A stretch of 64,000 nucleotides of DNA from positions 95,252,561 through 95,316,560 of the forward strand of contig NC_092039.1 of the NCBI RefSeq assembly GCF_003086295.3. The letters run 5' to 3'. Position numbers and translations under genes: made by a program. The DNA is from Arachis hypogaea. Lineage: Eukaryota; Streptophyta; Magnoliopsida; Fabales; Fabaceae. Shown here in pieces: positions 46,587 through 56,894 of the stretch (positions are counted from its first letter, which is position 1; the number at the start of each line of letters is the position of its first letter). The notes below the pieces were generated by a model. It was not told where the DNA came from, made no database searches, and worked only from the letters and a program-made list of their open reading frames with translations.

Positions 46587-46729
46587 TGTTTTATACTTAA
46601 TTATTTTCTTTTGTTATTTTATCTTTTTTTGTAGGTTGATGATCATAAGAAGTCACAAAAACAATGAAAAAAAGCAAAAACAGAATGAAAAATAGGAAGA
46701 AAAACAGCACACCCTGGAGGAAGATGCTG

Positions 46730-46900
46730 CTGGCGTTCAAACGCCAGTAAGCCTAGCAGTTGGGCGTTTAACGCCCAGTCTGGCACCATTCTGGGCGTTT
46801 AACGCCAGAAAGGGGCACCAGACTGGCGTTAAACGCCAGAAAAGAGCAAGAACCTGGCGTTAAACGCCAGGAATGGGCACCAGCCCGGCGTTTAACGCCA
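46730..46900 (+). repeat. Six GGCGTTWAACGCC palindromes between the two ORFs of element E
   Basis: 46730-46747 (CTGGCGTT-CA-AACGCCAG), 46761-46777, 46791-46808, 46823-46839 (CTGGCGTT-A-AACGCCAG), 46853-46871 (CCTGGCGTT-A-AACGCCAGG) and 46887-46899. Centre-to-centre spacing is about 30 bp, with variable spacers rich in GGCACCA. Confidence 0.95.
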
Positions 46901-47303
46901 GAAATGGCTCAAAACGTGAATTTTGATGCCATTTGGTGCAGGGATGACTTTTCCTTGACACCACAGGATCTGTGGACCCCACAGGATCCCCACCTACCCT
47001 ACCATCATTCTCTCTCTTCTTCCCCCATTCACCAATCACCTCAACACCTCTTCCCCAAAAACCCTTCACCTATCAAATCCCATCTTTCTCTTCACCACTC
47101 ACATCCACCCTTCATAAATCCCCACCAACCTCACCCTTCAAATTCAAACCACTTTCCCTCCCAAACCCACCCATAATGGCCGAACCTTTACCCCCCTCTC
47201 TCCTATATATACCCTTCTAAAACCCTTCATTTTCACACAACCTAAACACCACCATCTCCCTCTTCCTCATTTCTTCTTCTTCTACTACTCTCTTCTTTCT
47301 TCT
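46901..47303 (+). other. C-rich leader of the extra ORF in element E
   Basis: From 46970 to 47290 it is CCA/CTT-rich, with a possible promoter: CCTATATATACCC (47201-47213) followed by CTTCATTTTCACACAACC about 15 bp downstream. This looks like a TATA box and start site. No protein of its own is convincing. Confidence 0.5.
47204..47212 (+). promoter_or_regulatory. TATA box candidate for a separate transcript of the extra ORF
   Basis: TATATATAC lies about 170 bp before the extra ORF's ATG, in a C-rich promoter-like context. An internal promoter would allow expression without splicing from the LTR transcript. Inferred from sequence only. Confidence 0.45.
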
Positions 47304-47340
47304 TTTGCTCGAGGACGAGCAAACATTTTAAGTTTGGTGT
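47304..47340 (+). promoter_or_regulatory. Internal hairpin plus polypurine-tract-like box of element E
   Basis: Perfect 8-bp stem TTTGCTCG-AGGA-CGAGCAAA (47304-47323), then CATTTT and AAGTTTGGTGT (47330-47340). It lies 38 nt before the ATG of the extra ORF. The same module with different arms precedes the 3' LTR (49348-49385). Confidence 0.65.
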
Positions 47341-47377
47341 GGTAAAAGCATTGCTTTTTGTTTTTCCATAACCATCT

Positions 47378-48502
47378 ATGGCATCCAAGGCCGGAGAAAC
47401 CTCTAGAAAGAGGAAAGGGAAGGCAAAAGCTTCCACCTCCGAGTCATGGGAGATGGATAGGTTCATCTCAAGGGTGCATCAAGACCACTTCTATGAAGTT
47501 GTGGCCTTGAAGAAGGTGATCCCAGAGGTCCCCTTTTCACTCAAAAAGGGTGAATATCCGGAGATCCGACATGAGATCCGAAGAAGAGGTTGGGAAGTTC
47601 TTACCAACCCCATTCAACAAGTCGGAATCTTGATGGTTCAAGAGTTCTATGCCAATGCATGGATCACCAAGAACCATGACCAAAGTGTGAACCCGAATCC
47701 AAAGAATTATCTTACTATGGTTCGGGGGAAATACTTGGATTTTAGTCCGGAGAGTGTGAGGGTGGCGTTCAACTTGCCTATGATGCAAGGAGATGAACAT
47801 CCTTACACTAGAAGGGTCAACTTTGATCAAAGGTTGGACCAAGTCCTCACAGTCATATGTGAAGAGGGCGCACAATGGAAGCAAGATTCAAGGGGAAAGC
47901 CGGTCCAATTGAGAAGGCATGACCTCAAGCCCGTGGCTAGAGGATGGTTAGAGTTCATACAACGCTCAATCATTCCCACTAGCAACCGGTCTGAAGTTAC
48001 CATAGACCGGGCTATCATGATCCATAGCATCATGACTGGAGAAGAAATAGAGGTTCATGAGGTTATAGCCCAAGAACTCTATAAGGTGGCGGACAAGTCC
48101 TCTACCTTGGCAAAGTTAGCCGTTCCTCATCTCATTTGTCACCTCTGTTATTCAGTTGGAGTTGACATAGAGGGAGACACCCCCATTGAGGAGGACAAGC
48201 CCATCACTAAGAAGAGGATGGAGCACACAAGAGATCCCACTCATCATGAAATCCCTGAGATTCCTCAAGGGATGCACTTTCCTCCACAAAACTATTGGGA
48301 GCAACTAAACACCTCCCTAGGAGAATTGAGTTCCAACATGGGACAACTAAGGGTGGAGCATCAAGAACACTCCATCATCCTTCATGAAATTAGAGAAGAT
48401 CAAAGAATCATGAGGGAGGAGCAACAAAGACAAGGAAGAGACATTGAGGAGCTCAAGCACTCCATAGGATCTTCAAGAGCAAGAAAGAGCCGCCATCACT
48501 AA
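47378..48502 (+). CDS. Extra ORF of element E, putative plant transposon-type domain plus coiled coil
   Basis: 374 aa, intact, in the position of an Athila env-like gene but with no signal peptide or membrane segment. Residues 8-20 are basic (SRKRKGKAKAST), nuclear-localisation-like. Residues about 30-250 include HEIRRRGWEVLTNP, VQEFYANAWI, RGKYLDFSPESVRVAFNLP and RAIMIHSIMTGEEIEVHEVI. This is the pattern I associate with the putative plant transposon protein domain (Pfam PF20167 from memory) of extra ORFs in plant Ty3/gypsy elements. Residues about 300-360 form a polar coiled coil (LGELSSNMGQLRVEHQEHSI), followed by a basic tail RARKSRHH. Nucleic-acid binding or partner recruitment is plausible but unproven. 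Conservation of an open frame in a young copy suggests function. Confidence 0.8.
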   Translation: MASKAGETSRKRKGKAKASTSESWEMDRFISRVHQDHFYEVVALKKVIPEVPFSLKKGEYPEIRHEIRRRGWEVLTNPIQQVGILMVQEFYANAWITKNHDQSVNPNPKNYLTMVRGKYLDFSPESVRVAFNLPMMQGDEHPYTRRVNFDQRLDQVLTVICEEGAQWKQDSRGKPVQLRRHDLKPVARGWLEFIQRSIIPTSNRSEVTIDRAIMIHSIMTGEEIEVHEVIAQELYKVADKSSTLAKLAVPHLICHLCYSVGVDIEGDTPIEEDKPITKKRMEHTRDPTHHEIPEIPQGMHFPPQNYWEQLNTSLGELSSNMGQLRVEHQEHSIILHEIREDQRIMREEQQRQGRDIEELKHSIGSSRARKSRHH

Positions 48503-49347
48503 GGTGGACCCGTTCTTTGATTTCCTTGTTCTTTATTCCTCTGTTTTTCGAATTTTAGTGCTTATGTTTATCCATGTTTGTGTCTTGTGATCATTAGTGT
48601 CTTAGTGTCTATGCCTTAAAGTTATGAATGTCCTATGAATCCATCACCTTTCTTGAATAAAAATGTGTTTAATTGAAAAAGGAAGAATTGCATGAATTTT
48701 GAATTTTATAACAGTTTAATTATTTTGATGTGGTGGCAATAATTTTGTTCTCTGAATGTATGCTTAAACAGTGCATATGTATCTTGAATTTGTGGTTCAT
48801 GAATGTTGGCTCTTGAAAGAATGATGAAAAAGGAGACATGTTACTGAGGATCTGAAAAATCATTAAAATGATTCTTGAAGCAAGAAAAAGCTATTCAAAA
48901 AAAAAACGAAAAAAATATATATATATAGAGAAATAAAGAGTTGTGATCCAAGGCAAATAAGAGTGTGCTTAAGAACCCTGGACACCTCTAGTTGGGGACT
49001 TTAGCAAAGCTGAGTCACAATCTGAAAAGGTTCACCCAATTATGTGTCTATGGCATGTATGTATCCGGTGGTAATACTGGAAGACAGAGTGCTTTGGGCC
49101 ACAGCCAAGACTCAATAAATAGCTATGTTCAAGAATCATCATACTTTACTAAGAGAATCATTAACACTATCTGGACTCTGAGTTCCTAAAGAAGCCAATC
49201 ATTCTGAATTTCAAAGGATAGAGTGAGATGCCAAAACTATTCAGAGGCAAAAAGTTAAAAGCCCCGCTCATCTAATTAATACTGATCTTCACAGATGTTT
49301 TTGGAATTCATTGCATATTCTCTTCTTTTTATCTTGTTTGATTTTTA
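48503..49347 (+). other. 3' region of element E
   Basis: Contains an A-run and (TA)n near 48898-48930, and GAAAAGGTTCACCCAATTAT (49024-49043) plus GTGTCTATGGCATG, which parallels the repeated region in element B (17735-17780). No ORF. Confidence 0.6.
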
Positions 49348-49385
49348 GTTGCTTGGGGACAAGCAACAATTTAAGTTTGGTGTTG
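49348..49385 (+). promoter_or_regulatory. Hairpin plus polypurine-tract position at the 3' LTR of element E
   Basis: Perfect 8-bp stem GTTGCTTG-GGGA-CAAGCAAC (49348-49367), then AATTT and AAGTTTGGTGTTG directly before the LTR. The position demands a plus-strand primer, but AAGTTTGGTGTTG is not a pure purine run; the purine stretch GGGGA lies in the hairpin loop. Confidence 0.65.
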
Positions 49386-51118
49386 TGATGAGCGGATAAT
49401 TTGTATACTTTTTGGCATTGTTTTTAGTATGTTTTTGTTATGATCTAGTTAGTTTTTAGTATATTTTTATTAGTTTTTAGTTAAAATTCACTTTTCTGGA
49501 CTTTACTATGAGTTTGTGTGTTTTTCTGTGATTTCAGGTATTTTCTGGCTGAAATTGAGGGACCTGAGCAAAAATCTGATTCGGAGACCAAAAAGGACTG
49601 CAGATGCTGTTGGATTCTGACCTCCCTGCACTCGAAGTGGATTTTCTGGAGCTACAGAAGCCCAATTGGCGCGCTCTCAACGGCGTTGGAAAGTAGACAT
49701 CCTGGGCTTTCCAGCAATATATGATAGTCCATACTTTGCCCAAGATTTGGATGGCCCAAACCGGCGTTCAAAGTCACCTCAAGAAATCCCAGCGTTAAAC
49801 GCTGGAACTGGCACCCAAATGGGAGTTAAACGCCCAAACTGGCACTAAAGCTGGCGTTTAACTCCAAGAGGAGTCTCTGCACGAAAATTGCTTCATTGCT
49901 CAGCCCAAGCACACACCAAGTGGGCCCGGAAGAGGATTTTTATGTCATTTACTCATTTCTGTACACCTTAGGCTACTAGTTCTTATAAGTAGGACCTTTT
50001 ACTATTGTATTAAGAGAGGACTTTGGTAGCTATCTTCATTTTGTATGCTATCTTAGATCATTGGGAGGCTGGCCATTCGGCCATGCCTAGACCTCATGCT
50101 TATGTATTTTCAACGGTGGAGTTTCTACACACCATAGATTAAGGTGTGGAGCTCTGCTGTACCTCGAGTATTAATGCAATTACTATTGTTCTTCCATTCA
50201 ATTCCGCTTGTTCTTTGTCCAAGATATCACTTGTTCTTCAACTTGATGAATGTGATGATCCGTGACACTCATCATCATTCTCACCCATGAACAAGGTGAC
50301 TGACAACCACTCTTGTTCTACAAGCGATCAAGGCCCTAGTGAATATCTCTTGGATTCCTGATTGCACGATGCATGGTTGATCGCCTGACAACCGAGTGCT
50401 CGTCTGACAAACGAGCCAACCATTCCGTGAGATCAGAGTCTTCGTGGTATAGGCGAGAACTGATGGCGGCATTCAAGAGAATCCGGAAGGTCTAACCTTG
50501 TCTGTGGTATTCTGAGTAGGATTCAATGACTGAATGACTGTGACGTGCTTCAAACTCCTGAGGGCGGGGCGTTAGTGACAGACGCAAAAGAATCACTGGA
50601 TTCTATTCCGGCCTGATTGAGAACCGACAGATGAATTCCGCTATGCTGTGACAGAGCATATGCAATCGCTTTCACTGAGAGGATGGGAGGTAGCCACTGA
50701 CAACGGTGAAACCCTTGCTTAAGCTTGCCATGGAAAGGAGTAAGAAGGATTGGATGAAGACAGTAGGAAAGCAGAGAGACGGAAGGGAAGGCATCTTCAT
50801 GCGCTTATCTGAAGTTCCTACCAATGAATTACATAAGTATCTCTATCTTTACCTTTATGTTGTTTTCGTTCATCACCATATACATTTGAGTTTGCCTGAC
50901 TAAGATTTACAAGATGACCATAGCTTGCTTCAATACTAACAATCTCCGTGGGATCGACCCTTACTCGCGTAAGGTTTATTACTTGGACGACCTAGTGCAC
51001 TTGCTGGTTAGTTGTGCGAAGTTGTGTAATGCCATGGTATTGAGCTACCACGTTTTTGGAGCCATTACCGGGGATTATGAGAGTTGTGAAAAAGTATTGT
51101 TCACAATTTCGCGCACCA
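49386..51118 (+). repeat. 3' LTR of element E
   Basis: 1733 bp; differs from the 5' LTR by about five substitutions (e.g. AAAAATCTG for AAAAAGCTG) and one inserted G near 49749. Followed by the TSD ATAAC. Confidence 0.95.
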
Positions 51119-52333
51119 ATAACCCACCCAAAGCATCCAACTACCAATCGCAACCCTCCTTGCTTGAACTATACGCTACATTTATAAGGCACCTCTTACC
51201 CTCAGGCAATTTGAACCATGAGTTGAAGTTTGAAGTCGTGTGACGTATGCAATAAGCATGATGTGCCGAGGGAGGATGCCATCCACTGTGAAGTGCATTT
51301 AGGATAGTACGAATGGCCTGTGATCTATTAGATATGAGAAAAAGTCTCAGCTACAAAGTAACATGCTGCCTCAAATTCGATAGAAAAAATGATCATGACT
51401 CAGTTGTCTCAAACTCAACTAATGCAAAAGCTATGGGTATTATGTTTTTATTACCATCTTGAGACACAACAATTAACAACACACCATGTATTTTTCATAC
51501 AAGTGTGTCCCATCCACCGATACAAAAGACTTGCAGCGCTTAAATGCCTCAAGATAAGGAGGGAATACCCAAAAGACCTCATCATGCTGGCTTCAATATT
51601 CATCAACCATGTCCCTATCATTATAAGGAACAGCAACGTAATCATGAATTGTACTTGGGTAGCATTCCTGAAAGCTTGTAAGAGGCCGGGTATCTTTTAG
51701 ACGACTCTTCCCAGTCACTGTAAATCCGAGCAATCACTTTCTGCTTTGCCATCCACACCTTTTGATACGATAGCTTGTAATGGTAACTCTGATGCGCCGC
51801 ACTTTCCAACACTAGGATAGACATGGATGGATTAGTCTTTATTATAGGTAGGATGACCTTGCAAATCAAACTACTATCCAACTGAACATGGTCCTGAGTC
51901 ATGGTTGGTGCCAAACAGATGTATGCTCCATCGAACCTACGCACCTCCCTACAAAATTACTCGTGCATGTCAACATTCAGTACAAGAAATAATTAACATA
52001 ATAGCCTTTAATTTCATCAAAACTAACACGTAAAATATACCAGTACTTCAAGTTCTGATATAGTGCCACACAAAGACCTCATGGACAACTGTTGGTGAAT
52101 TGCTTACATCGACAATGGTATTTAAGCCTATCCGACTCCAAAACTCTATACTACGTATTCCTTCAAATATTGTAGTTCTTCACCGCAATCAAAATAGTAT
52201 CATAGTTCCTAAACATATGGCCAACCCGAAATTCCATTCCACCATCGATGTTGTAATCCTCTCCTTGGCCACCATTGAAAGAATCTTCTAGCTGCATTGC
52301 GTTCAAATTCAAAGTGTGATAATGACTTGGAAC
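51119..52333 (-). pseudogene. MULE transposase, middle segment
   Basis: On the minus strand from 52333: SHYHTLNLNAMQLEDSFNGG, an acidic stretch, EFRVGHMFRNYD and VKNYNIRR (MuDR N-terminal DNA-binding region, FRVGQxFxxKEAVxxAVKxYSIRR), then VWMAKQKVIARIYSDWEESS. Further on EVFWVFPPYLEAFKRC and FVSVDGTHLYEKY contain the first catalytic Asp. Several stops and frameshifts. The left end joins codon-in-register with 40728 after removing element E. Confidence 0.85.
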
Positions 52334-52898
52334 TAGGGGTGTCAAGCGGGGAAGCCCGCCCCGCCCCGCCCCGCCGGAAGCCCGCTCTCTGACGGGCTGG
52401 CCCGCCCCGCCCCGCCTATTTAGGTGGTCCCAAAATCCTAGCCCGCCCCGCCTAATGACGGGCTGGCGGGCTGGCAGGCTAAGCCCACCTAATTAATTGT
52501 TTTTTTATATTTATAAGGACATATCTAATATCTTCTATTTAAATCAATATAAATACAAATATTAAATATAAATAGTCTTCAAAATAAATAAACATAATCC
52601 AATTATCCAAAATACAAAAACATAGTTATAAATAATCCCATAGACAAAATAAATATATAATCCAAAGTCCAAAAACATACTTATAAATAGTCTTCAAAGC
52701 AAATTAAACATAATTCAATACACTTAATTTTCATCTTCATCTTCATATAAGTCAATAACATCATTGGAACCAACTCCTGAAGAATAGTCTTCTCCTTTTG
52801 CAATATCTTCCTGATCTTTATCTTCCTCTAGAAAAAAGTAAATAAATATATTAGCAAAATAGTACATAATAATATTCAAAATCACTCAAGTATGTATG

Positions 52899-54937
52899 TC
52901 ATAAATATAATATACCAAAATAATCATATCCACGTATCCAATTTCTGGTGCAAATCACCGCTTCAACATTATCTGACAACAAACGACTTCTATACTTATT
53001 CAAAACATGAGAACCCATGCTAAATGCAGATTCTGAAGCCACGGTAGTAATAGGAATGCTCAACAAATCTCGTGCCATTAGTAATAATGTTGGAAAACGA
53101 TGATGGTTGTCTTTCCACCATTGCAAAACATCAATGATTGCATCATTGCAAAATAATATTGCCTCACTCAAATAAATATCCAGTTAGTTCTTTCCACTTT
53201 TCACTTCAGCTTCTTGATTACGGGACATTAAATCCTTTGCATTACAAACAATATATGAATCAAAAAGCATGAAAAATAAAAAATACATATAATCAAGTAG
53301 ATAAAAATACTTACACCAACAATTTTAATAAGCTGAGTTCCAATTGCAGAAGATGTTGCTTGAGAAAAATTACTTGAAAGTTGGAAAGAACTCTCTACAG
53401 TTGTAGAGGAATTTTGGTCATAAACCTCAAAAAGCTTGTATAACTTACTCTTCACATGCTCCACTTTGTCTTTAGCACTAATAAGATCAATCTCATTATA
53501 GCAATGAACCAAAGTGTTGAGTTTAAATCTAGGATCAAGAACTGCCCCAAATGCAAGAACAACAATGTATTCTTCCCAATATTTCTTGAACTTAATCATC
53601 ATTTTTTCTCCCATGTTCCTTATAAGCACTTCATCATTCTTCAAACTATTCATTAAAATAAGATGGATTTGCCAAACTTGTAAAAAATACAAGTTGGATG
53701 TTGGGTAAGAAGTTCCAGACATCAACTTGGTAGTTTCGTAAAATGGTAACAAGAAATCACATATCTTTTCAGTTCTTCTCCACTCATCTGATGAAGGACA
53801 ATATTTCCTAAACCCAGCTTCTTTTACTTTATACATTTCAAAAGCTTTCTTATAAGGAATAGCACTTGCAAGCATTGCATAAAGTGAATTCCACCTAGTA
53901 GGAACATCTAAACATAATGCAGTCGTATACTCAAGTCCCTCAATATCTTCAAAACATTCTTTAAACTTAATCATTCGACTTTCAGATTTTCTCAGAAACT
54001 TAATAGACTCTCTAATCTTATACACTGCATCACCACATATTTTCATTACATCTTGGACAATAAGATTTAAAATATGAGCTGAGCAACGAACATGAAAGAA
54101 TTTACCACCACACAATAATGAACCATGCACATCCAAAGTACTTTTCAAGTGTTCAACACAAGTATCATTAGAAGAAGCATTATCCAAAGTAATGAAAAAA
54201 ATCTTTTTATCAAATTTCTACTCAGTCAAAAGCATAAAGATTTTAGAAGACAACTCAAATCCTGTGTTGAGGAGGAGGCATATGACAAAAAGTTGAGAAT
54301 TTTATTCTGTAATTTCCAGTTTCTTATCAACAAAATGTGCAGTCAAACATATAAACCCCTCATTGGTACTGGAAGTCCAAAGATCAGATGTTAAGCAAAT
54401 TCTATTTGGAATGGAAACTAAATTTTTTTTAAGTTTCACAGCTTCTCTCTTGTGAACTTTTACTATGTCAGCCTTAACCGTATTCCTAGAAGGAAGTTTC
54501 AAAGTTGGACTAATATATTTCACCCAATCTCTAAATCTCCTATCATCAACCATATTAAAAGGCTTATCTCCAGCAACTACATACCCAGCAAACATATCTC
54601 TAGCCACTCCTAAATCAATCTTAAGTGAACCCATTTTAAGTTGCAATTCTGCTATAGTCTGACCAATATCTTCATGCTTAATTTGAGTACAACTATCAAG
54701 ATGCCGTTTTATAGTAGAAGTGCCATATCGCTTACCTCTAGCTTTAAACACTTTCTTGCATCCTTTACACTCAGCACGTTCTACTCAATCCTTATTTGGA
54801 CCGAGCTTTTTGAAAAAATTCCAAACATTAGAGGTTGCTGGTCTCAGCCTTTTCAAAATAGGTTCATCAACCTCGACCGGAGCAGTCTCAGAACCAACTC
54901 CAGTAGTAACAAGGTTACTCGCAATTTCAGAATTCAT
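52899..54937 (-). pseudogene. hAT (RICESLEEPER-like) transposase, broken
   Basis: In order: MNSEIASNLV start (about 54937), a BED-type zinc finger (ECKGCKKVFKARGKRYG with HLDSC), and the catalytic-core pieces LTSDLWTSSTNEGFICLTAH and ITLDNASSNDTCVEHL. Then VRCSAHILNLIVQD, DVPTRWNSLYAML and the C-terminal dimerisation domain LLSIPITTVASESAFSMGSH / LSDNVEAVICTRNW. Breaks: TGA at 54785 before the zinc finger, stops after 54302 and a TAA near 53182. A possible intron lies at about 53330-53230. Residues match plant hAT transposases that cut and paste with DDE chemistry; this copy is dead. Confidence 0.88.
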
Positions 54938-54999
54938 ATTTCCTGAAATAAAAGTAAATGTAAATTGTTTATATGAACTAGGTTTTTCAACCATTAGCA

Positions 55000-55370
55000 A
55001 ACCATACAAAAAACAGCAAACAATTTCTGAATCCGCATCAGATTCAAGTATTCAGCCAAATATCAACCATTATCAACCATAATCAAAACTCAACCATTAT
55101 GAAACAACACAAAAAACAGGAAACAATTTCTGAATCCGCATCAGATTCAAGTATTTAACCAAATATCAACCATTATCAACCATATTCAAAACTCAACCAT
55201 TATCAAACAACACAAAAAATAAGAAACAATTTCTGAATCTACATCAGATTTAACCAAATAGGCAAATATCAACCATTATCAACCATCATCAAAACTCAAC
55301 CATAATCAGATTTAACCAAATATCAACCATAATCAAAACTCAACCAAATATCAACCCTAATTTACCTATA
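55000..55370. repeat. Tandem repeat of about 115 bp in the hAT 5' region
   Basis: Three units share AACAATTTCTGAATC, CATCAGATTCAAGTATT and AAATATCAACCATTATCAAC. No coding value seen. Confidence 0.75.
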
Positions 55371-55439
55371 TCAAACAGCACAAAACACAATAAACAAACC
55401 TAAATTGATGAATCTCAAACCCTAAGCCAAAAAACTAAC

Positions 55440-56060
55440 CAGAGGAGGTGAAGACCAGGACAGAGGAGGCGAGGAGCAGCCGTGACGGAGAAGGAGACCA
55501 GCAGAGTCAGAGGACAAGACCCAGGAGCCCAGGACCGAGACCAACAGGCAGCAGCGACGATAGCCAGACGGAGCAGCAGCGGTGGCTATAAGTCAGTAGG
55601 CCACGACGATCGAAGATCGACGGTGAGGAACTGACTCTGACTCAGCGATCGTCAGGAGTGAGAACTGAGGACGGAACTCTAAAGTTCGAGCTGATGTCGA
55701 TGGACGCTGGAAGTGAGAGACTGAGAGTGACGGTGAGGAGCTGAGGATGACCGAGTGAGAGACTGAGAGTGACGGTGAGGAACTGAAGAACTGACAGTGA
55801 GGAACGGAGGAACTGAGGAACTGAGGAACCGAGTGAGAGGCTGAAAGCCGTCGAGGAGACTGGAGACGACTGAGTACTGACGAGTGACGAGGAACTGAGG
55901 AGTAAGGAAGCTGCAAATCTGGAATTAGGGATTAGGGATTGGGGATTCATTAGGGTTTCGGCCCTTTAGCTGGGGAATGGGGATTGGGTCGGGTCGGGTC
56001 GGGTCGGGGTGGGTGGGTTCATGGGTTCTAGGTCTGGGTTCATGGGTTCAGCCTAAAAAA
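55440..56060. repeat. GC-rich 5' exon-like region of the hAT with short tandem repeats
   Basis: GTGAGAGACTGAGAGTGACG and GAGGAACTGA repeat through 55690-55870, then GGGTCGGGTCGGGTC at 55986-56008. Frames here are simple-sequence Ser/Pro. Likely untranslated leader of the transposase. Confidence 0.6.
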
Positions 56061-56233
56061 AAAGCCTCAGCCCGTCGGGGAAGCCCGCCCTACCCCGCCA
56101 AAGCCCACGGTTTAAGCGGTTTGGGTTAGGCGGGCTTTTGTCTTTCGGCGGTCCCAAATTTCTAGCCCAGTCTGCCTTTTTTGGCAGGTTACGCGGGCCG
56201 GCCCGGCGGACTAAGGTCTGTTTGCCACCCCTA

Positions 56234-56740
56234 CTTGGAACTTCTGATAATTGAGAAATGGGCAAAGGGGGAGGCAAACTAGATCTCCTTGGATGACCCG
56301 GACCCGGTAACATAATCTGAATCGCCCTTGCTGTCGTCTTTTTTGGCACTATCACGAGCCTGGGCAAAGTGGATCGGTCTTACTTCCAATGGGACGACTA
56401 GTTGAGGACTCGAACAGGACAACGCACCTCCAACAACCACGTCACGAACTCCAGCATACCACTCCATCACATGTTGTGGCATTAGCCTTGCATGTACTTC
56501 AAACATTATCTTCACATGTTGATCCCCTTCAATCTAGAATAACCTGTTGGTGAATCCATCGTTCAAAAGCATGTGCAAAAATCTATATGCAACCCGCCCA
56601 ACTTCCTTGCTACCTATTCTCCCCATCTTGCTCAATATGACCATTTTTAGCGCATGTAGGGTATCAACACGGTTAGTGCGCAACATTAAAATTGAATTAG
56701 ACTTAAAAATCACTCTTTCATCACCGTTTCTTACTATCTC
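56234..56740 (-). pseudogene. MULE transposase, N-terminal segment
   Basis: Minus-strand frame with KMVILSKMGRIGSKEVGRVA, YRFLHM and, after a stop, HVKIMFEVHARLMPQHVMEW followed by an acidic Ser/Asp stretch. This matches the N-terminal module of peanut/legume MULE transposases (LKxxILxKxG, RxLFxxH). It continues on the other side of the hAT insertion at 52333. Confidence 0.75.
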
Positions 56741-56894
56741 ATGCTTTGAGATAAATTACAAGAAAAAAGAACTAATTATTCTCCATGAGAACAAAGTTGA
56801 TGAAGGATAAACATAGATAAGAGAAAGAAAAGATTGAATTGTAAATTATGAGGGTATAGTTGAGGATGGGAGAATATATATAGAGTTTTTCTCC

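Larger units (their letters stand above)
40729..51118 (+). mobile_element. Element E: complete young non-autonomous Athila-type Ty3/gypsy element, TSD ATAAC
   Basis: 10,390 bp: LTR 40729-42460, primer-binding site, leader, gag-protease ORF, extra ORF, 3' region, LTR 49386-51118. ATAAC flanks it (40724-40728; 51119-51123), and the MULE reading frame is restored across it. Gag of the FELKPQL...YEAWERYK type and a protease with Asp-Leu-Gly place it in Athila. RT, RNase H and integrase are absent: the space between protease and 3' LTR holds only the extra ORF. LTRs differ by about 5 substitutions and one 1-bp indel by hand alignment (about 0.3%). It resembles, from memory, the FIDEL/Feral type of peanut elements. 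Confidence 0.93.
52334..56233 (-). mobile_element. hAT transposon with 8-bp TSD CTTGGAAC
   Basis: 3900 bp. Ends TAGGGGTGTCAAGCGGG and (inverted) TAGGGGTGGCAAAC. Flanked by CTTGGAAC at 52326-52333 and 56234-56241. Both termini carry GC-rich subterminal repeats (CCCGCCCCGCC, GACGGGCTGGC). The interior encodes a RICESLEEPER-like transposase on the minus strand. It sits within the MULE transposase, whose N-terminal frame continues on the far side. Confidence 0.95.

Noticed and set aside
46730..46900. CRISPR-like array of palindromic repeats
   Set aside because: Units are short, vary in length and spacing, and lie in a plant retrotransposon; no cas genes.
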